From Streptomyces tsukubensis (GTDB lineage Bacteria > Actinomycetota > Actinomycetes > Streptomycetales > Streptomycetaceae): a DNA stretch of 64,000 bases. Below the pieces are notes generated by a model. The model was not told the origin of the DNA. It did no database searches and worked only from the letters and a program-made list of their open reading frames with translations. Where the stretch lies: the NCBI RefSeq assembly GCF_003932715.1, contig NZ_CP020700.1, forward strand, positions 1,882,501-1,946,500, in the 5' to 3' direction. Position numbers and translations under genes: made by a program. Positions 55,453-62,960 of the stretch are shown in pieces. Position 1 is the stretch's first letter; every line of letters starts with the position of its first letter.

Positions 55453-56680
55453 ACTCCTCGGGGCCGAGGCCGAGGAACTGGTGCATGGCCTTGGTGACGG
55501 CGGCGGTCCGCTCACGGCCCGCCCCGATCTGCCGGTAGAACCGTACGAGGGTGTCCTCGCCCCAGCGGGAGGCGATCAGCTCGCAGGCCAGCCAGCCGCC
55601 CTCGTAGGCCCGGGACAGGGTCGCCTGGTCGCCGCCGAAGGAGAAGTCGTGGTCGGCGGGGAGGGTGGCGGGGACTTCGCCCTGCTGGACGGAGCGGTGG
55701 AGTTCGGGGGCGTTCTGGCCGGTGGTCCGGGGGGTGTCGCGGTAGGCGACCCAGTCGGCGAAGCCTTCGGACAGCCACATCGGGGTGGAGGCTGAGGTCG
55801 CGCTGCGGGTGGCGACATGGGTGGTCTCGTGGGCGAGGACCACGCTCCGGCCGACGTCGCCGAGGCTGTCGTACGCGACGGGGTTCACGATCACCCGGTC
55901 CGCGGGGACGGCGGCCGAGGTACCGGTCTCGCCGGTGGTCACGGCCGCGATGCCCCGGTAGGCGGCCGGGGGCGTGCCCAGCAGGCCGCCCATGGCCTCC
56001 AGGGACCCCGGGACCATGATCACGACACGGCCGGGCCACGGGCCGCGCCAGGCCCGGGAGACGACGGGCACCGTACGGTCGACCGCTTCCGCCAGGGCCC
56101 GCAGGCGTTCGACGGGCCGGCCGACGGCGAGGACCAGCGAGCTGCGGCCCCGGACCACGGTGACGGGGCCCTGCTGCCACAGCTGCTCGGCGGCGCCCTG
56201 GCCGGGCCGGTCCGCGGTCAGGTACCAGCGGCTGTCGCGGAGGCCCAGTTCGAGCCGGCGGGGGACGACGACGGGTGCGGTGTCGTAGCCGCGTACCCGG
56301 TAGTGGAGTTCGGCTTCGGCATGGACCTTGGGCCCGTCGCGCCGTACCGCGCCGAGCCGGTAGGCCCAGGAGCCGATGGGTACGTGCGCCAGATTGCGGA
56401 AGACCTTCCGTTCGGCGGCCCGCAGTTCGGTCTGTTCGCCGGCGAGTACGGCGAGGTAGCCCTGCTCGTCCCGGTTGAGCAGGGCGGCCGCGCGGGCGTT
56501 GAGGGTCTCCTGGACGGAGTCGACGGTATGCGCGGACGCCCGTGAGTCCGGGGCGCAGCCCGTCGTCCCGCCCGCCACCAGGGCGAGGGAGAGCGCCAGG
56601 GCCCGTCGCCGCCCCGGCTGTTCGTTCCGTCCGCTCGGCCGGCCCTCAGGGGTCCGGTCCGGCCTTCCGTGCACCGCCAC
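55409..56680 (-). CDS. Secreted lipoprotein with HEXXH metallopeptidase motif
   Basis: Not assigned to a named family. The ~423-residue protein has a basic leader and a hydrophobic segment ALALSLALVAGGTTGC (lipobox-like TTGC), so it is probably a lipoprotein. Its C-terminal half has LAHETTHVATR (HExxH zinc motif, third ligand likely in SEGFADW), the signature of gluzincin peptidase-MA-type enzymes. Two GTG starts (56680, 56674) are possible; neither has a ribosome site. It lies next to NlpC/P60 hydrolases. Confidence 0.82.
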   Translation of the reverse strand: MAVHGRPDRTPEGRPSGRNEQPGRRRALALSLALVAGGTTGCAPDSRASAHTVDSVQETLNARAAALLNRDEQGYLAVLAGEQTELRAAERKVFRNLAHVPIGSWAYRLGAVRRDGPKVHAEAELHYRVRGYDTAPVVVPRRLELGLRDSRWYLTADRPGQGAAEQLWQQGPVTVVRGRSSLVLAVGRPVERLRALAEAVDRTVPVVSRAWRGPWPGRVVIMVPGSLEAMGGLLGTPPAAYRGIAAVTTGETGTSAAVPADRVIVNPVAYDSLGDVGRSVVLAHETTHVATRSATSASTPMWLSEGFADWVAYRDTPRTTGQNAPELHRSVQQGEVPATLPADHDFSFGGDQATLSRAYEGGWLACELIASRWGEDTLVRFYRQIGAGRERTAAVTKAMHQFLGLGPEEFTARWRDYLRDRLA

Positions 56681-56721
56681 GCGGCTGATCGTACGGAACG
56701 CGGGGCCGGGCGGCCGGATGT

Positions 56722-57756
56722 TCAGACCCGGGTGACCGAAGAGACGGGCATCATGCCGACCGGATCGTAGCGGACGGCGGCACCGGGGTAGGGCGCGTGG
56801 ACGACCTGTCCGTTGCCGACGTACATGCCGATATGGCTGGCGTCGTCGCGGTAGGCGACGAGGTCGCCGGGGCGGGCCTGGGAGAGCGGTACCCGCTGTC
56901 CGGCGTACCGCTGGGCCTGTGAGGTACGGGGCAGTCCGACGCCCGCCTGGGCGTAGGACCACTGGGTGAGGCCGGAACAGTCGAAGCCGGAGGGGCCGTT
57001 GGCGCCCCAGATGTAGGGCCGGCCCACGGCGCTGCGGGCCGCGTCGACCGCGGCGGCGGCGCGGGCGGAGGGTGCGGCGTCGCCGGGTGCGAGGAGCGGG
57101 CCGCGGGCGGAGCGGGAGGCGCGGGCGTAGGGGTCGTGTTCGCCGTCGGGGAGGGTGTTCAGGACCCTGCGGGCCGCGGCGAGTTTCCGTTCGACGGACC
57201 GTTTGTGGCGGGCGACGGCGGCCCGGGAGCGTTCCAGTTCGGCGAGGTCGCGGACGGCTTCGGCGCGCTGCTGGGCCAGTTCGCGCTGGGCGTGGAGATA
57301 GGCGTTGAGGGTGCCCGCTTGGCGGGCGCTGATCCGGTCGAGGACTTCGGCGCGGCGCAGGAAGGTGTCGGGGTCGGAGGAGAGCAGCAGCATCAGGGCC
57401 GGGTCGGTGCCGCCGAAGCGGTACTGGGCGCCCGCGACCGCGCCGAGGGCGCCGCGCATCCGGTTGACCCGCTCCTGGCCGCGGGCCAGGGCGTCCTGGG
57501 CGGCTCTGGTGCGCTGCCGCAGCTCCCCGGCCCGTTCGTCGGCCCGGTTGAACTCCTCGGTGGCGCGTTCGGCGTCGGCCAGCAGCCGGTCGACCCCGGC
57601 GCGGGCCGACTGGGGGGTCGCGGGTTCGCCGGGCGCGGCGCCCGCCGGGACGGCGCCGAGCGCGGCGGCGGCCGTGGCGGCGGCTGCCGCGGAGAGGACG
57701 GTGAGCCGGGCACCGTGGGTGGGGCCGGGCTGTGGGGACCGTCGATGGGACGCCAC
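56722..57756 (-). CDS. NlpC/P60 peptidoglycan hydrolase (copy A)
   Basis: The 344-residue secreted hydrolase has a basic SHRR signal peptide (about 1-45), a long coiled coil (about 50-210) and a C-terminal NlpC/P60 domain. The catalytic residues are visible: Cys in SGFDCSGLTQWSYAQAG, His in DASHIGMYVGNG, and a third polar residue in HAPYPGAAV. It cuts gamma-D-Glu-DAP bonds in peptidoglycan in known relatives. AAGGAG is 9 nt before GTG 57756. It is a paralogue of the gene upstream with the same length. Confidence 0.93.
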   Translation of the reverse strand: MASHRRSPQPGPTHGARLTVLSAAAAATAAAALGAVPAGAAPGEPATPQSARAGVDRLLADAERATEEFNRADERAGELRQRTRAAQDALARGQERVNRMRGALGAVAGAQYRFGGTDPALMLLLSSDPDTFLRRAEVLDRISARQAGTLNAYLHAQRELAQQRAEAVRDLAELERSRAAVARHKRSVERKLAAARRVLNTLPDGEHDPYARASRSARGPLLAPGDAAPSARAAAAVDAARSAVGRPYIWGANGPSGFDCSGLTQWSYAQAGVGLPRTSQAQRYAGQRVPLSQARPGDLVAYRDDASHIGMYVGNGQVVHAPYPGAAVRYDPVGMMPVSSVTRV

Positions 57757-57850
57757 GGAGCGCGCTCCTTCCGCGTACGGGGATTCGTGCGCGGCAGACA
57801 GTAGCCGGGCCATCACCCTGCGGGCGCGGGCGGTACGGGCGGATACGGCG

Positions 57851-57888
57851 GCGCCCCGCCGGGAGACCACAGGTCAACGGCGGGGCGC
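57851..57888 (-). terminator. Hairpin between the two NlpC/P60 genes
   Basis: Perfect 11-bp arms (GCGCCCCGCCG and complement) with a 16-nt loop, 80 bp after the stop of copy B. The two paralogues may therefore be transcribed separately. Confidence 0.7.
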
Positions 57889-57968
57889 GGTATCAGTCCG
57901 GGGGGCGGAGATTCGCCCGATCGGGCGGCATGCCCGGGTGTGGCGCGGGAACGGGCCCGCGGCGGGTG

Positions 57969-59003
57969 TCAGCCGACGCGCACGCCGAACTGGAACGGCA
58001 TGTTGTTCATGGACTCGTAACGCACCACGGCTCCGGAGCGCGGCGAGTGGAGGACCTGGCCGTTGCCCGCGTAGAGGCCGACGTGGTGCAGGTCGCCGTA
58101 GAAGATGACCAGGTCTCCGGGCTTGAGGTCGCTCTGCTTGTAGATCCGCGTACCGGCGTTGGCCTGGTCCTGGGACATCCGCGGGAGCTTGACGTTGGCC
58201 TGCTTGTACGCCCAGGAGGTGAAGCCGGAGCAGTCGAAGGAGTTGGGGCCGGTGGCGCCCCAGAGGTACGGCTTGCCGATCTTGCTCTGGCCGGCGGCGA
58301 AGGCGGCCGCCGCGGTGCTCGACCCGGGCAGTGTCTTGCCGAGGTCGGGGCGGGCGCTGGTGGAGGCCCGGTTGGCGCGGGTCTCCTCCTGCTTGATCTC
58401 GGCCCGCTCCTTGGCGGTGAGGGTGTTCAGCAGCTTCTGCGCGGCGCCCAGTTTGGCCTGCACCTCGCGCTTCTTGGCACCGAGCTGCTGGCGGGCTTCG
58501 GCCAGGTCGGTGAGTTTGCCCTGGGCCTCCTTGCGCTGCTGCGCGAGGTTGCGCCGCTTCTCCTGCATCTGGTCGATGGCGTCGCTGTGCCGACTGCCGA
58601 TCTGGTCGAGCGCGGACGCCTTGTCGAGGTAGGTGTCCGGGTCGGAGGAGAGGAAGAGCTGGAGCGCCGGGTCGATACCGCCGGAGCGGTACTGGGCGGC
58701 GGCGACCGTTCCGAGGTTGTTGCGGAGGGTGTTGAGCTCGTCCTGGCCGCGGGCGACCCGGTCCTGGATGGCATCGACCTGCTGCTGCAGCTTGGTCTGC
58801 TGCTCCTTGGCGCCGTTGAACTTCTCGGTGGCCTGGGCGGCCTCCTCGTACAGCTTGTCGACCTTCGCCTTGACCTCGCTCTTGCTGGGCTGCGGGGCGG
58901 CGTTGGCGCTCTGGGAGGTCAGCGCGACGGCCGCGGCGGCGGTCGCGGTGAGAACGGTGACGCGGGTACGGCCCGGCTGCTTGGCACGACGGTGGGACGC
59001 CAC
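57969..59003 (-). CDS. NlpC/P60 peptidoglycan hydrolase (copy B)
   Basis: The 344-residue paralogue of copy A shares the ASHRR start, Ala-rich signal peptide, coiled coil (about 45-200) and NlpC/P60 domain with Cys in NSFDCSGFTSWAYKQAN and His in LHHVGLYAGNGQV. GAAGGAG lies 11 nt before GTG 59003. It has its own strong promoter and a ~155-nt leader. Confidence 0.94.
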   Translation of the reverse strand: MASHRRAKQPGRTRVTVLTATAAAAVALTSQSANAAPQPSKSEVKAKVDKLYEEAAQATEKFNGAKEQQTKLQQQVDAIQDRVARGQDELNTLRNNLGTVAAAQYRSGGIDPALQLFLSSDPDTYLDKASALDQIGSRHSDAIDQMQEKRRNLAQQRKEAQGKLTDLAEARQQLGAKKREVQAKLGAAQKLLNTLTAKERAEIKQEETRANRASTSARPDLGKTLPGSSTAAAAFAAGQSKIGKPYLWGATGPNSFDCSGFTSWAYKQANVKLPRMSQDQANAGTRIYKQSDLKPGDLVIFYGDLHHVGLYAGNGQVLHSPRSGAVVRYESMNNMPFQFGVRVG

Positions 59004-59387
59004 GGAGGCGGGCTCCTTCTCCTCGGCACCGCCTGCCGGAAGGGGACACGGGTCCCCGGCTGCGCTCCGAGCGGCTCCCCCGTGAAACGGCCGTCGGTGG
59101 CGAATTCGGCGGTTCTTCGCTGTCACCCCGGCTGGGCGATCAACCGTGCGAAGGTTCGAGGCCCGACCCTAGTGACACTCTTGTGATCAGTTCAAATCCT
59201 CATCCGAAAAATTCCGGCCGTCCGGGCATTCTTTTACCCTCGCCCCACCCTGTGTCAGGGGTAGTTGACCGTCCGTTCCGTACCGGAGGACCTCAGGAGC
59301 CATCAAAAGGGGTGTACTGCACGGAAATCGGGGCGTTCAACCCCAACGGTGGGATGATGGTCCGGAATCGGGTCCGGGTGTCGGGTT
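59004..59387 (-). promoter_or_regulatory. Promoter and long leader of NlpC/P60 copy B
   Basis: On the minus strand, TTGAAC (59190-59195) and TAGGGT (59166-59171) with an 18-bp spacer form a good promoter, leaving a ~155-nt untranslated leader. The leader can pair around GGGGGAGCCGCTCGGAGCGC. Streptomyces NlpC/P60 and rpf genes are often controlled by c-di-AMP (ydaO) riboswitches; the leader is suggestive, but its full consensus could not be confirmed by eye. The remaining ~190 bp to the NYN gene show nothing firm. Confidence 0.5.
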
Positions 59388-60749
59388 TCAGACCCGGGAC
59401 AGCCGTTTGAGCAGCAGCAGCGAAGCCACCGGGCGGGCCCCGGCCTTGGCGACGCCGTCGGCGACCTCGCGGTCGGTGGAGACGACGACCAGGGGGCGCC
59501 CCGGCGGTTCGGCCCGTACCATCTGGCGGATCAGTTCGTCGGCGGTCACCCCGGGCTTGGAGAACAGGACCCGTACACCGCGCGGCGGGGCGAGCAGCAC
59601 CGGCGCGGCCAGTTCGGCGCCGTCGAAGACACAGGTGATCTCCGCCCCGGTCTGGGCGGCGAGTACGGAGAGCCCGCCGAGCAGCCGCAGCCGCTGCTTC
59701 TCCAGCGGCATCGTCGGATAGCCGGTCTTGGTGACGTTGTAGCCGTCGACGACCAGATGGACCTGGGGCAGTGCGAGCAGCTGGTCGAGCAGGGCCGGAT
59801 CCGTTTCCGACAGGGCGCGGGCCGCGATGTCCTTGGGGGACATCCGGCCGGGCTCCACGGCGTCCACGGTGTCCGCGGGATGGACGGAGGCGGGCGGCAG
59901 CGCCAGTTCCCGGCGGAGCCCCTGGGCGGCGTCGAGCACGGTGTCCAGCAGCAGCCGCAGCCGCATGTCCTCGATGGAGCGGCCCTCGCGGGCGGCCCGG
60001 CGCCCGGCCTCGGCACTCGCCTCGGCCTCCCCGAGCCGGGCCTTGAGCCGGCGGGTCTCGCTCTCGGCGGCGGAGACCTGTGCCGCCGCCTCGGCCCGGG
60101 CCGTGTCCAGTTCGGCACCCGCGCGGCGCAGTGCGGCCTCACCGCGCTTGATATCGCTCTCGGCGCTGCGCAGCTTCCGGCGAAGCGATTCCGCTTCCTT
60201 ACGGGCCGTCTCCAGCTCCGTCCGCAGCCGTTCGGTCTCGCTGCGGGTCAGGGTCCGGGCCTCGGCCAGTTCGTCCCGGAGCCGCTCCAGCTCCAGCCGT
60301 CCGGCCTCGTCGGCGCGCTCGGCGTCCGCGCGCTGGGCCTCCTCGCCCGCGGCGGCCACCAGCTTCACCCATCCGGTGGGGCGCACGATGTACGCGGCGG
60401 CGGCCACGTCCAGCGGATCGGCGGCGGCCGGCGGGGCACCGGCGGCCAGCGCGGCGCACAGCTCGGGCTGCGCGCTGGTGATCCGGTCACCGATGCGCTG
60501 GCGGAAGACGGGGTCGCTCTCCAGGGCCGCGGCCATCGCGTTGCCCGCGAGCCGGGCGCGCCGGGAGGGGGTGAAGCGGGCGTACTGCCGGAGCTGGGCG
60601 GGCAGCTCCGGCACGGTCAGCCCGCCGAAGGCGTCGGCGACCAGGGCCACGACCCTGCGCCGGACACCCTCCGGCAACGGCCGGTCGAGCGCCTCCGCGG
60701 CGTCACCGGCCGGCCCGGCCGGTTGGGCGCCGCTCTCAGGCTGCTCCAC
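59388..60749 (-). CDS. NYN-domain (YacP-like) RNase-family protein
   Basis: The 453-residue protein has a helical N-terminus (1-130), a long coiled coil (about 130-265; EEAQRADAERADEAGRL to SAEAGRRAAREG), and a C-terminal NYN domain (about 320-450; VHLVVDGYNVTKTGYPTMPL, ITCVFDGAEL and VVVSTDREVADGVAKAGA). The Asp residues match the PIN-like active site of the YacP/Rae1 RNases. The GTG start lacks a strong ribosome site. It lies 46 bp after the zinc-ribbon gene on the same strand. Confidence 0.9.
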   Translation of the reverse strand: MEQPESGAQPAGPAGDAAEALDRPLPEGVRRRVVALVADAFGGLTVPELPAQLRQYARFTPSRRARLAGNAMAAALESDPVFRQRIGDRITSAQPELCAALAAGAPPAAADPLDVAAAAYIVRPTGWVKLVAAAGEEAQRADAERADEAGRLELERLRDELAEARTLTRSETERLRTELETARKEAESLRRKLRSAESDIKRGEAALRRAGAELDTARAEAAAQVSAAESETRRLKARLGEAEASAEAGRRAAREGRSIEDMRLRLLLDTVLDAAQGLRRELALPPASVHPADTVDAVEPGRMSPKDIAARALSETDPALLDQLLALPQVHLVVDGYNVTKTGYPTMPLEKQRLRLLGGLSVLAAQTGAEITCVFDGAELAAPVLLAPPRGVRVLFSKPGVTADELIRQMVRAEPPGRPLVVVSTDREVADGVAKAGARPVASLLLLKRLSRV

Positions 60750-60795
60750 GATCCGTCACCCCACTACCCGTCAACCGAGACCCGGCAGCCTCCGC

Positions 60796-61038
60796 TCAGG
60801 AGGTCGCGCCGGGCCTGTCCACCAGCTCGATCTGATCCACGGCGTTGCACCAGCGGCAGCGCACGGAGTCGATGGTCTCACTGAGCACCTCCCGCTCCTC
60901 GACGGCGGGCTCTCCGGCCAGGTCCAGATGGACGTACTCCACGACCTTGGAGGAGCGGGTCACATCGAAGCGGGTCAGGTTGCCGCAGAGCGTGCAGCGC
61001 CAGCGGGTGTCGGCCGTCGGCGTGGGCACCGTCGTCAT
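60796..61038 (-). CDS. Small zinc-ribbon-like protein
   Basis: The 80-residue protein has two CxxC pairs (CTLCGN near residue 15 and CRWCNA near 64) that probably bind zinc, with a conserved EYVHLDLAGEPAVEEREVLSETI between. Function unknown. ATG 61038 is chosen because GGACGGAA is close upstream; a GTG/ATG start at 61071 is less likely. It lies upstream of the NYN gene. Confidence 0.82.
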   Translation of the reverse strand: MTTVPTPTADTRWRCTLCGNLTRFDVTRSSKVVEYVHLDLAGEPAVEEREVLSETIDSVRCRWCNAVDQIELVDRPGATS

Positions 61039-61227
61039 CGTTCCGTCCGTCCTGTTCGTCACGGGTTGCATCCGGTCTGATCCTTGCGGTTCGTGCGGTT
61101 GGTCCGGTCACCGCGGTGCGCCGTCGAACTGCGGGTGTACTGCCCGTAACTCTATGGCCTCGCGGGGGTACGGTGACACGGCGAGGCACTCTGTACCGTT
61201 TGCAGCCCTTACGCCATTATTTGCCCC

Positions 61228-62082
61228 GTGAGTCCTTGGCAGCAGGCGGCCCGGCGTGCGCTCGACGCGGCGGCGCGGCGGGCACCGCGCGGAGCGTGCC
61301 GTACGACCGCGACCGGAGCGGTGCGTCCACCGGAGGACGGAGACGCTCCTACGCCCGGAACGGCGGCCCCCGGCGCAGATCCCCCGGACGCCCGCGCTCC
61401 GGCCGTCACCCGGGCGCTGATCGCCGTCTGCTGCGCGGTCTTCCTCATCGGCCCGGTATCGGGGCTCAACCGCTCCTACGGCACCGGGGAGGCCCTCACC
61501 GCGGCCCAGGGCGCGTACTTCGCCCGCTGGGGGGTGATCCCCGCCGCGCTCGTCGACGGGACACCGGGCGCCCTGCTCACCCCGCTCACCGCACTGTTCG
61601 TGCACGGCAACTGGCTGCATCTCCTCGGGAACATGCTCTTTCTGTACGTGTTCGGCGCCATGACCGAGGAACACCTGGGGCGACTGCGGTTCACCCTCTT
61701 CTATCTGGGGGCCGGCTATGCGGCGCTGGCCGCCTACGCCGTCGCCAACGCGGACTCCGAACAGACCCTGGTCGGCGCCTCGGGGGCGATCTCGGCGGTG
61801 CTCGGGGCCTTTCTCTTCCTCTTCCCGAAAGCCCGGGTCACCAGTCTCTTCCCGTTCCTCTTCTTCCTTCCGCTGCGCTTCCCCGCCCGGCTGGTGCTGG
61901 TGTTCTGGTTCGTACTCCAGTGGCTCGCGGCGACGGGGCTCGGCCAGGGCTCGCCCGCGGTGGCCTATCTGGCGCATCTGGTGGGGTTCGCGATCGGCTT
62001 CCTCTACGCGTGGGGACGTTTCCGGCGTCCGGCTAGAGTGAAGGCACCAGCAGCGGCCACCGAGGGAGACAGCCAACCGTGA
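61228..62082 (+). CDS. Rhomboid-family intramembrane serine protease
   Basis: The 284-residue protein has six membrane helices after a ~60-residue Pro/Ala-rich head. Catalytic and substrate-gating residues are present: FVHGNWLHLLGNMLFLY, Ser in LVGASGAISAVLG and His in AHLVGFAIG. The start is GTG 61228, without a clear ribosome site. The last 4 nt overlap the AsnC-type gene (GTGA). Confidence 0.92.
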   Translation: MSPWQQAARRALDAAARRAPRGACRTTATGAVRPPEDGDAPTPGTAAPGADPPDARAPAVTRALIAVCCAVFLIGPVSGLNRSYGTGEALTAAQGAYFARWGVIPAALVDGTPGALLTPLTALFVHGNWLHLLGNMLFLYVFGAMTEEHLGRLRFTLFYLGAGYAALAAYAVANADSEQTLVGASGAISAVLGAFLFLFPKARVTSLFPFLFFLPLRFPARLVLVFWFVLQWLAATGLGQGSPAVAYLAHLVGFAIGFLYAWGRFRRPARVKAPAAATEGDSQP

Positions 62083-62360
62083 TCACCGCGATCGTGCTCA
62101 TCAAGACCAGCGTGGACCGCATCCCCGAGATCGCCGACGAGATCGCGGCGCTGGAGAACGTGAGCGAGGTCTTCTCGGTGACCGGGACGTACGACCTGAT
62201 CGCCATGGTCCGGGTGCCCCGGCACGAGAACCTCGCCGATGTGATCCCGGGCCGGATCAGCAAGGTCGAGGGCGTCCTCGGCACCGACACCCATGTCGCG
62301 TTCCGTACGTACTCCCAGCACGACCTGGAAGCCGCGTTCGCCATCGGCCTGGACGCCTGA
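62079..62360 (+). CDS. Stand-alone AsnC/Lrp ligand-binding domain protein
   Basis: The 93-residue protein consists only of the RAM domain of Lrp/AsnC regulators (MITAIVLIKTSVDRIPEIAD, SVTGTYDLIAMVRV, LGTDTHVAFRTYS) and lacks the DNA-binding helix-turn-helix. Such proteins sense amino acids in known relatives. Coupled to the rhomboid gene by the GTGA overlap with GAGGGAG inside it. Confidence 0.92.
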   Translation: MITAIVLIKTSVDRIPEIADEIAALENVSEVFSVTGTYDLIAMVRVPRHENLADVIPGRISKVEGVLGTDTHVAFRTYSQHDLEAAFAIGLDA

Positions 62361-62474
62361 CCCCCGGCAACGGGCCCGGGCCCGTCCGGCCGATCCTCCG
62401 GAGCGCCCCGTGGCCCCCGTCACAGTGGTCACAGCACCCCCGCCACCAGCAGCTTTCCCTGCAGGAAACCTTCT

Positions 62475-62510
62475 GATGAGGAATTCTTCATCTTCTTCTC
62501 ATCCGGATGA
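62475..62510. promoter_or_regulatory. Operator-like repeats before the small secreted protein
   Basis: GATGAGGAATTCTTCATC (62475-62492, palindromic except one pair) and the perfect palindrome TCATCCGGATGA (62499-62510). Between them TTCTTCATC and TTCTTCTCATC form a direct repeat of the kind bound by OmpR-type regulators, fitting control by a two-component system. Confidence 0.5.
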
Positions 62511-62537
62511 CGCCCTGCGGCTCCCACCATCGACACC

Positions 62538-62960
62538 ATGCTCTTCTCCCACCGCATCGCGGCCCTGATCGCCGTCGTCGCGATCCCCCTCGGGATCGCG
62601 GTGACCAGCTACGCCCTCACCGACAGCTCCGACACCCCCAAGGTCCCGCCGAAGGTGAAGCTGGAGTCCGAATCGCCCGGCGGCCCCACGGGGACGGCCG
62701 GCAGCCCCGGCCCGACACAGGGCGACGAGACGGTGGCGCCCCCGGTGAGCGAGAACCCGGGCGACGACGACGCTCCCCCGGCCACCCCCTCGCAGAGCCC
62801 GGTCACCGACCGGCCGGCCACGAACGGCGGAGCCACCGGAGGCGGCACCGGAGGCACTACGGGCGGCGGTACGGGTGGCGGTGCGACCAAGCCCGCACCG
62901 GGCAACAACGGCGGGGACGACGACGGCCCGGGAGGCGACGACTTCGGTGACGACGGCTGA
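62538..62960 (+). CDS. Small secreted/anchored hydrophilic protein
   Basis: The 140-residue protein has an N-terminal signal or anchor (about 5-26; RIAALIAVVAIPLGIAVTSYAL). The rest is disordered: Pro/Ser/Thr then Gly/Thr repeats (GGGTGGTTGGGTGGG) and an acidic end GDDDGPGGDDFGDDG. Function unknown. The 3' end overlaps the sensor kinase gene by 14 nt, suggesting that it acts with that kinase. No strong ribosome site precedes the ATG. Confidence 0.82.
   Translation: MLFSHRIAALIAVVAIPLGIAVTSYALTDSSDTPKVPPKVKLESESPGGPTGTAGSPGPTQGDETVAPPVSENPGDDDAPPATPSQSPVTDRPATNGGATGGGTGGTTGGGTGGGATKPAPGNNGGDDDGPGGDDFGDDG

Noticed and set aside
59183..59410. 75-residue open frame before the NYN gene
   Set aside because: Overlaps the copy B promoter region and the NYN 3' end; no ribosome site or conserved motif seen.
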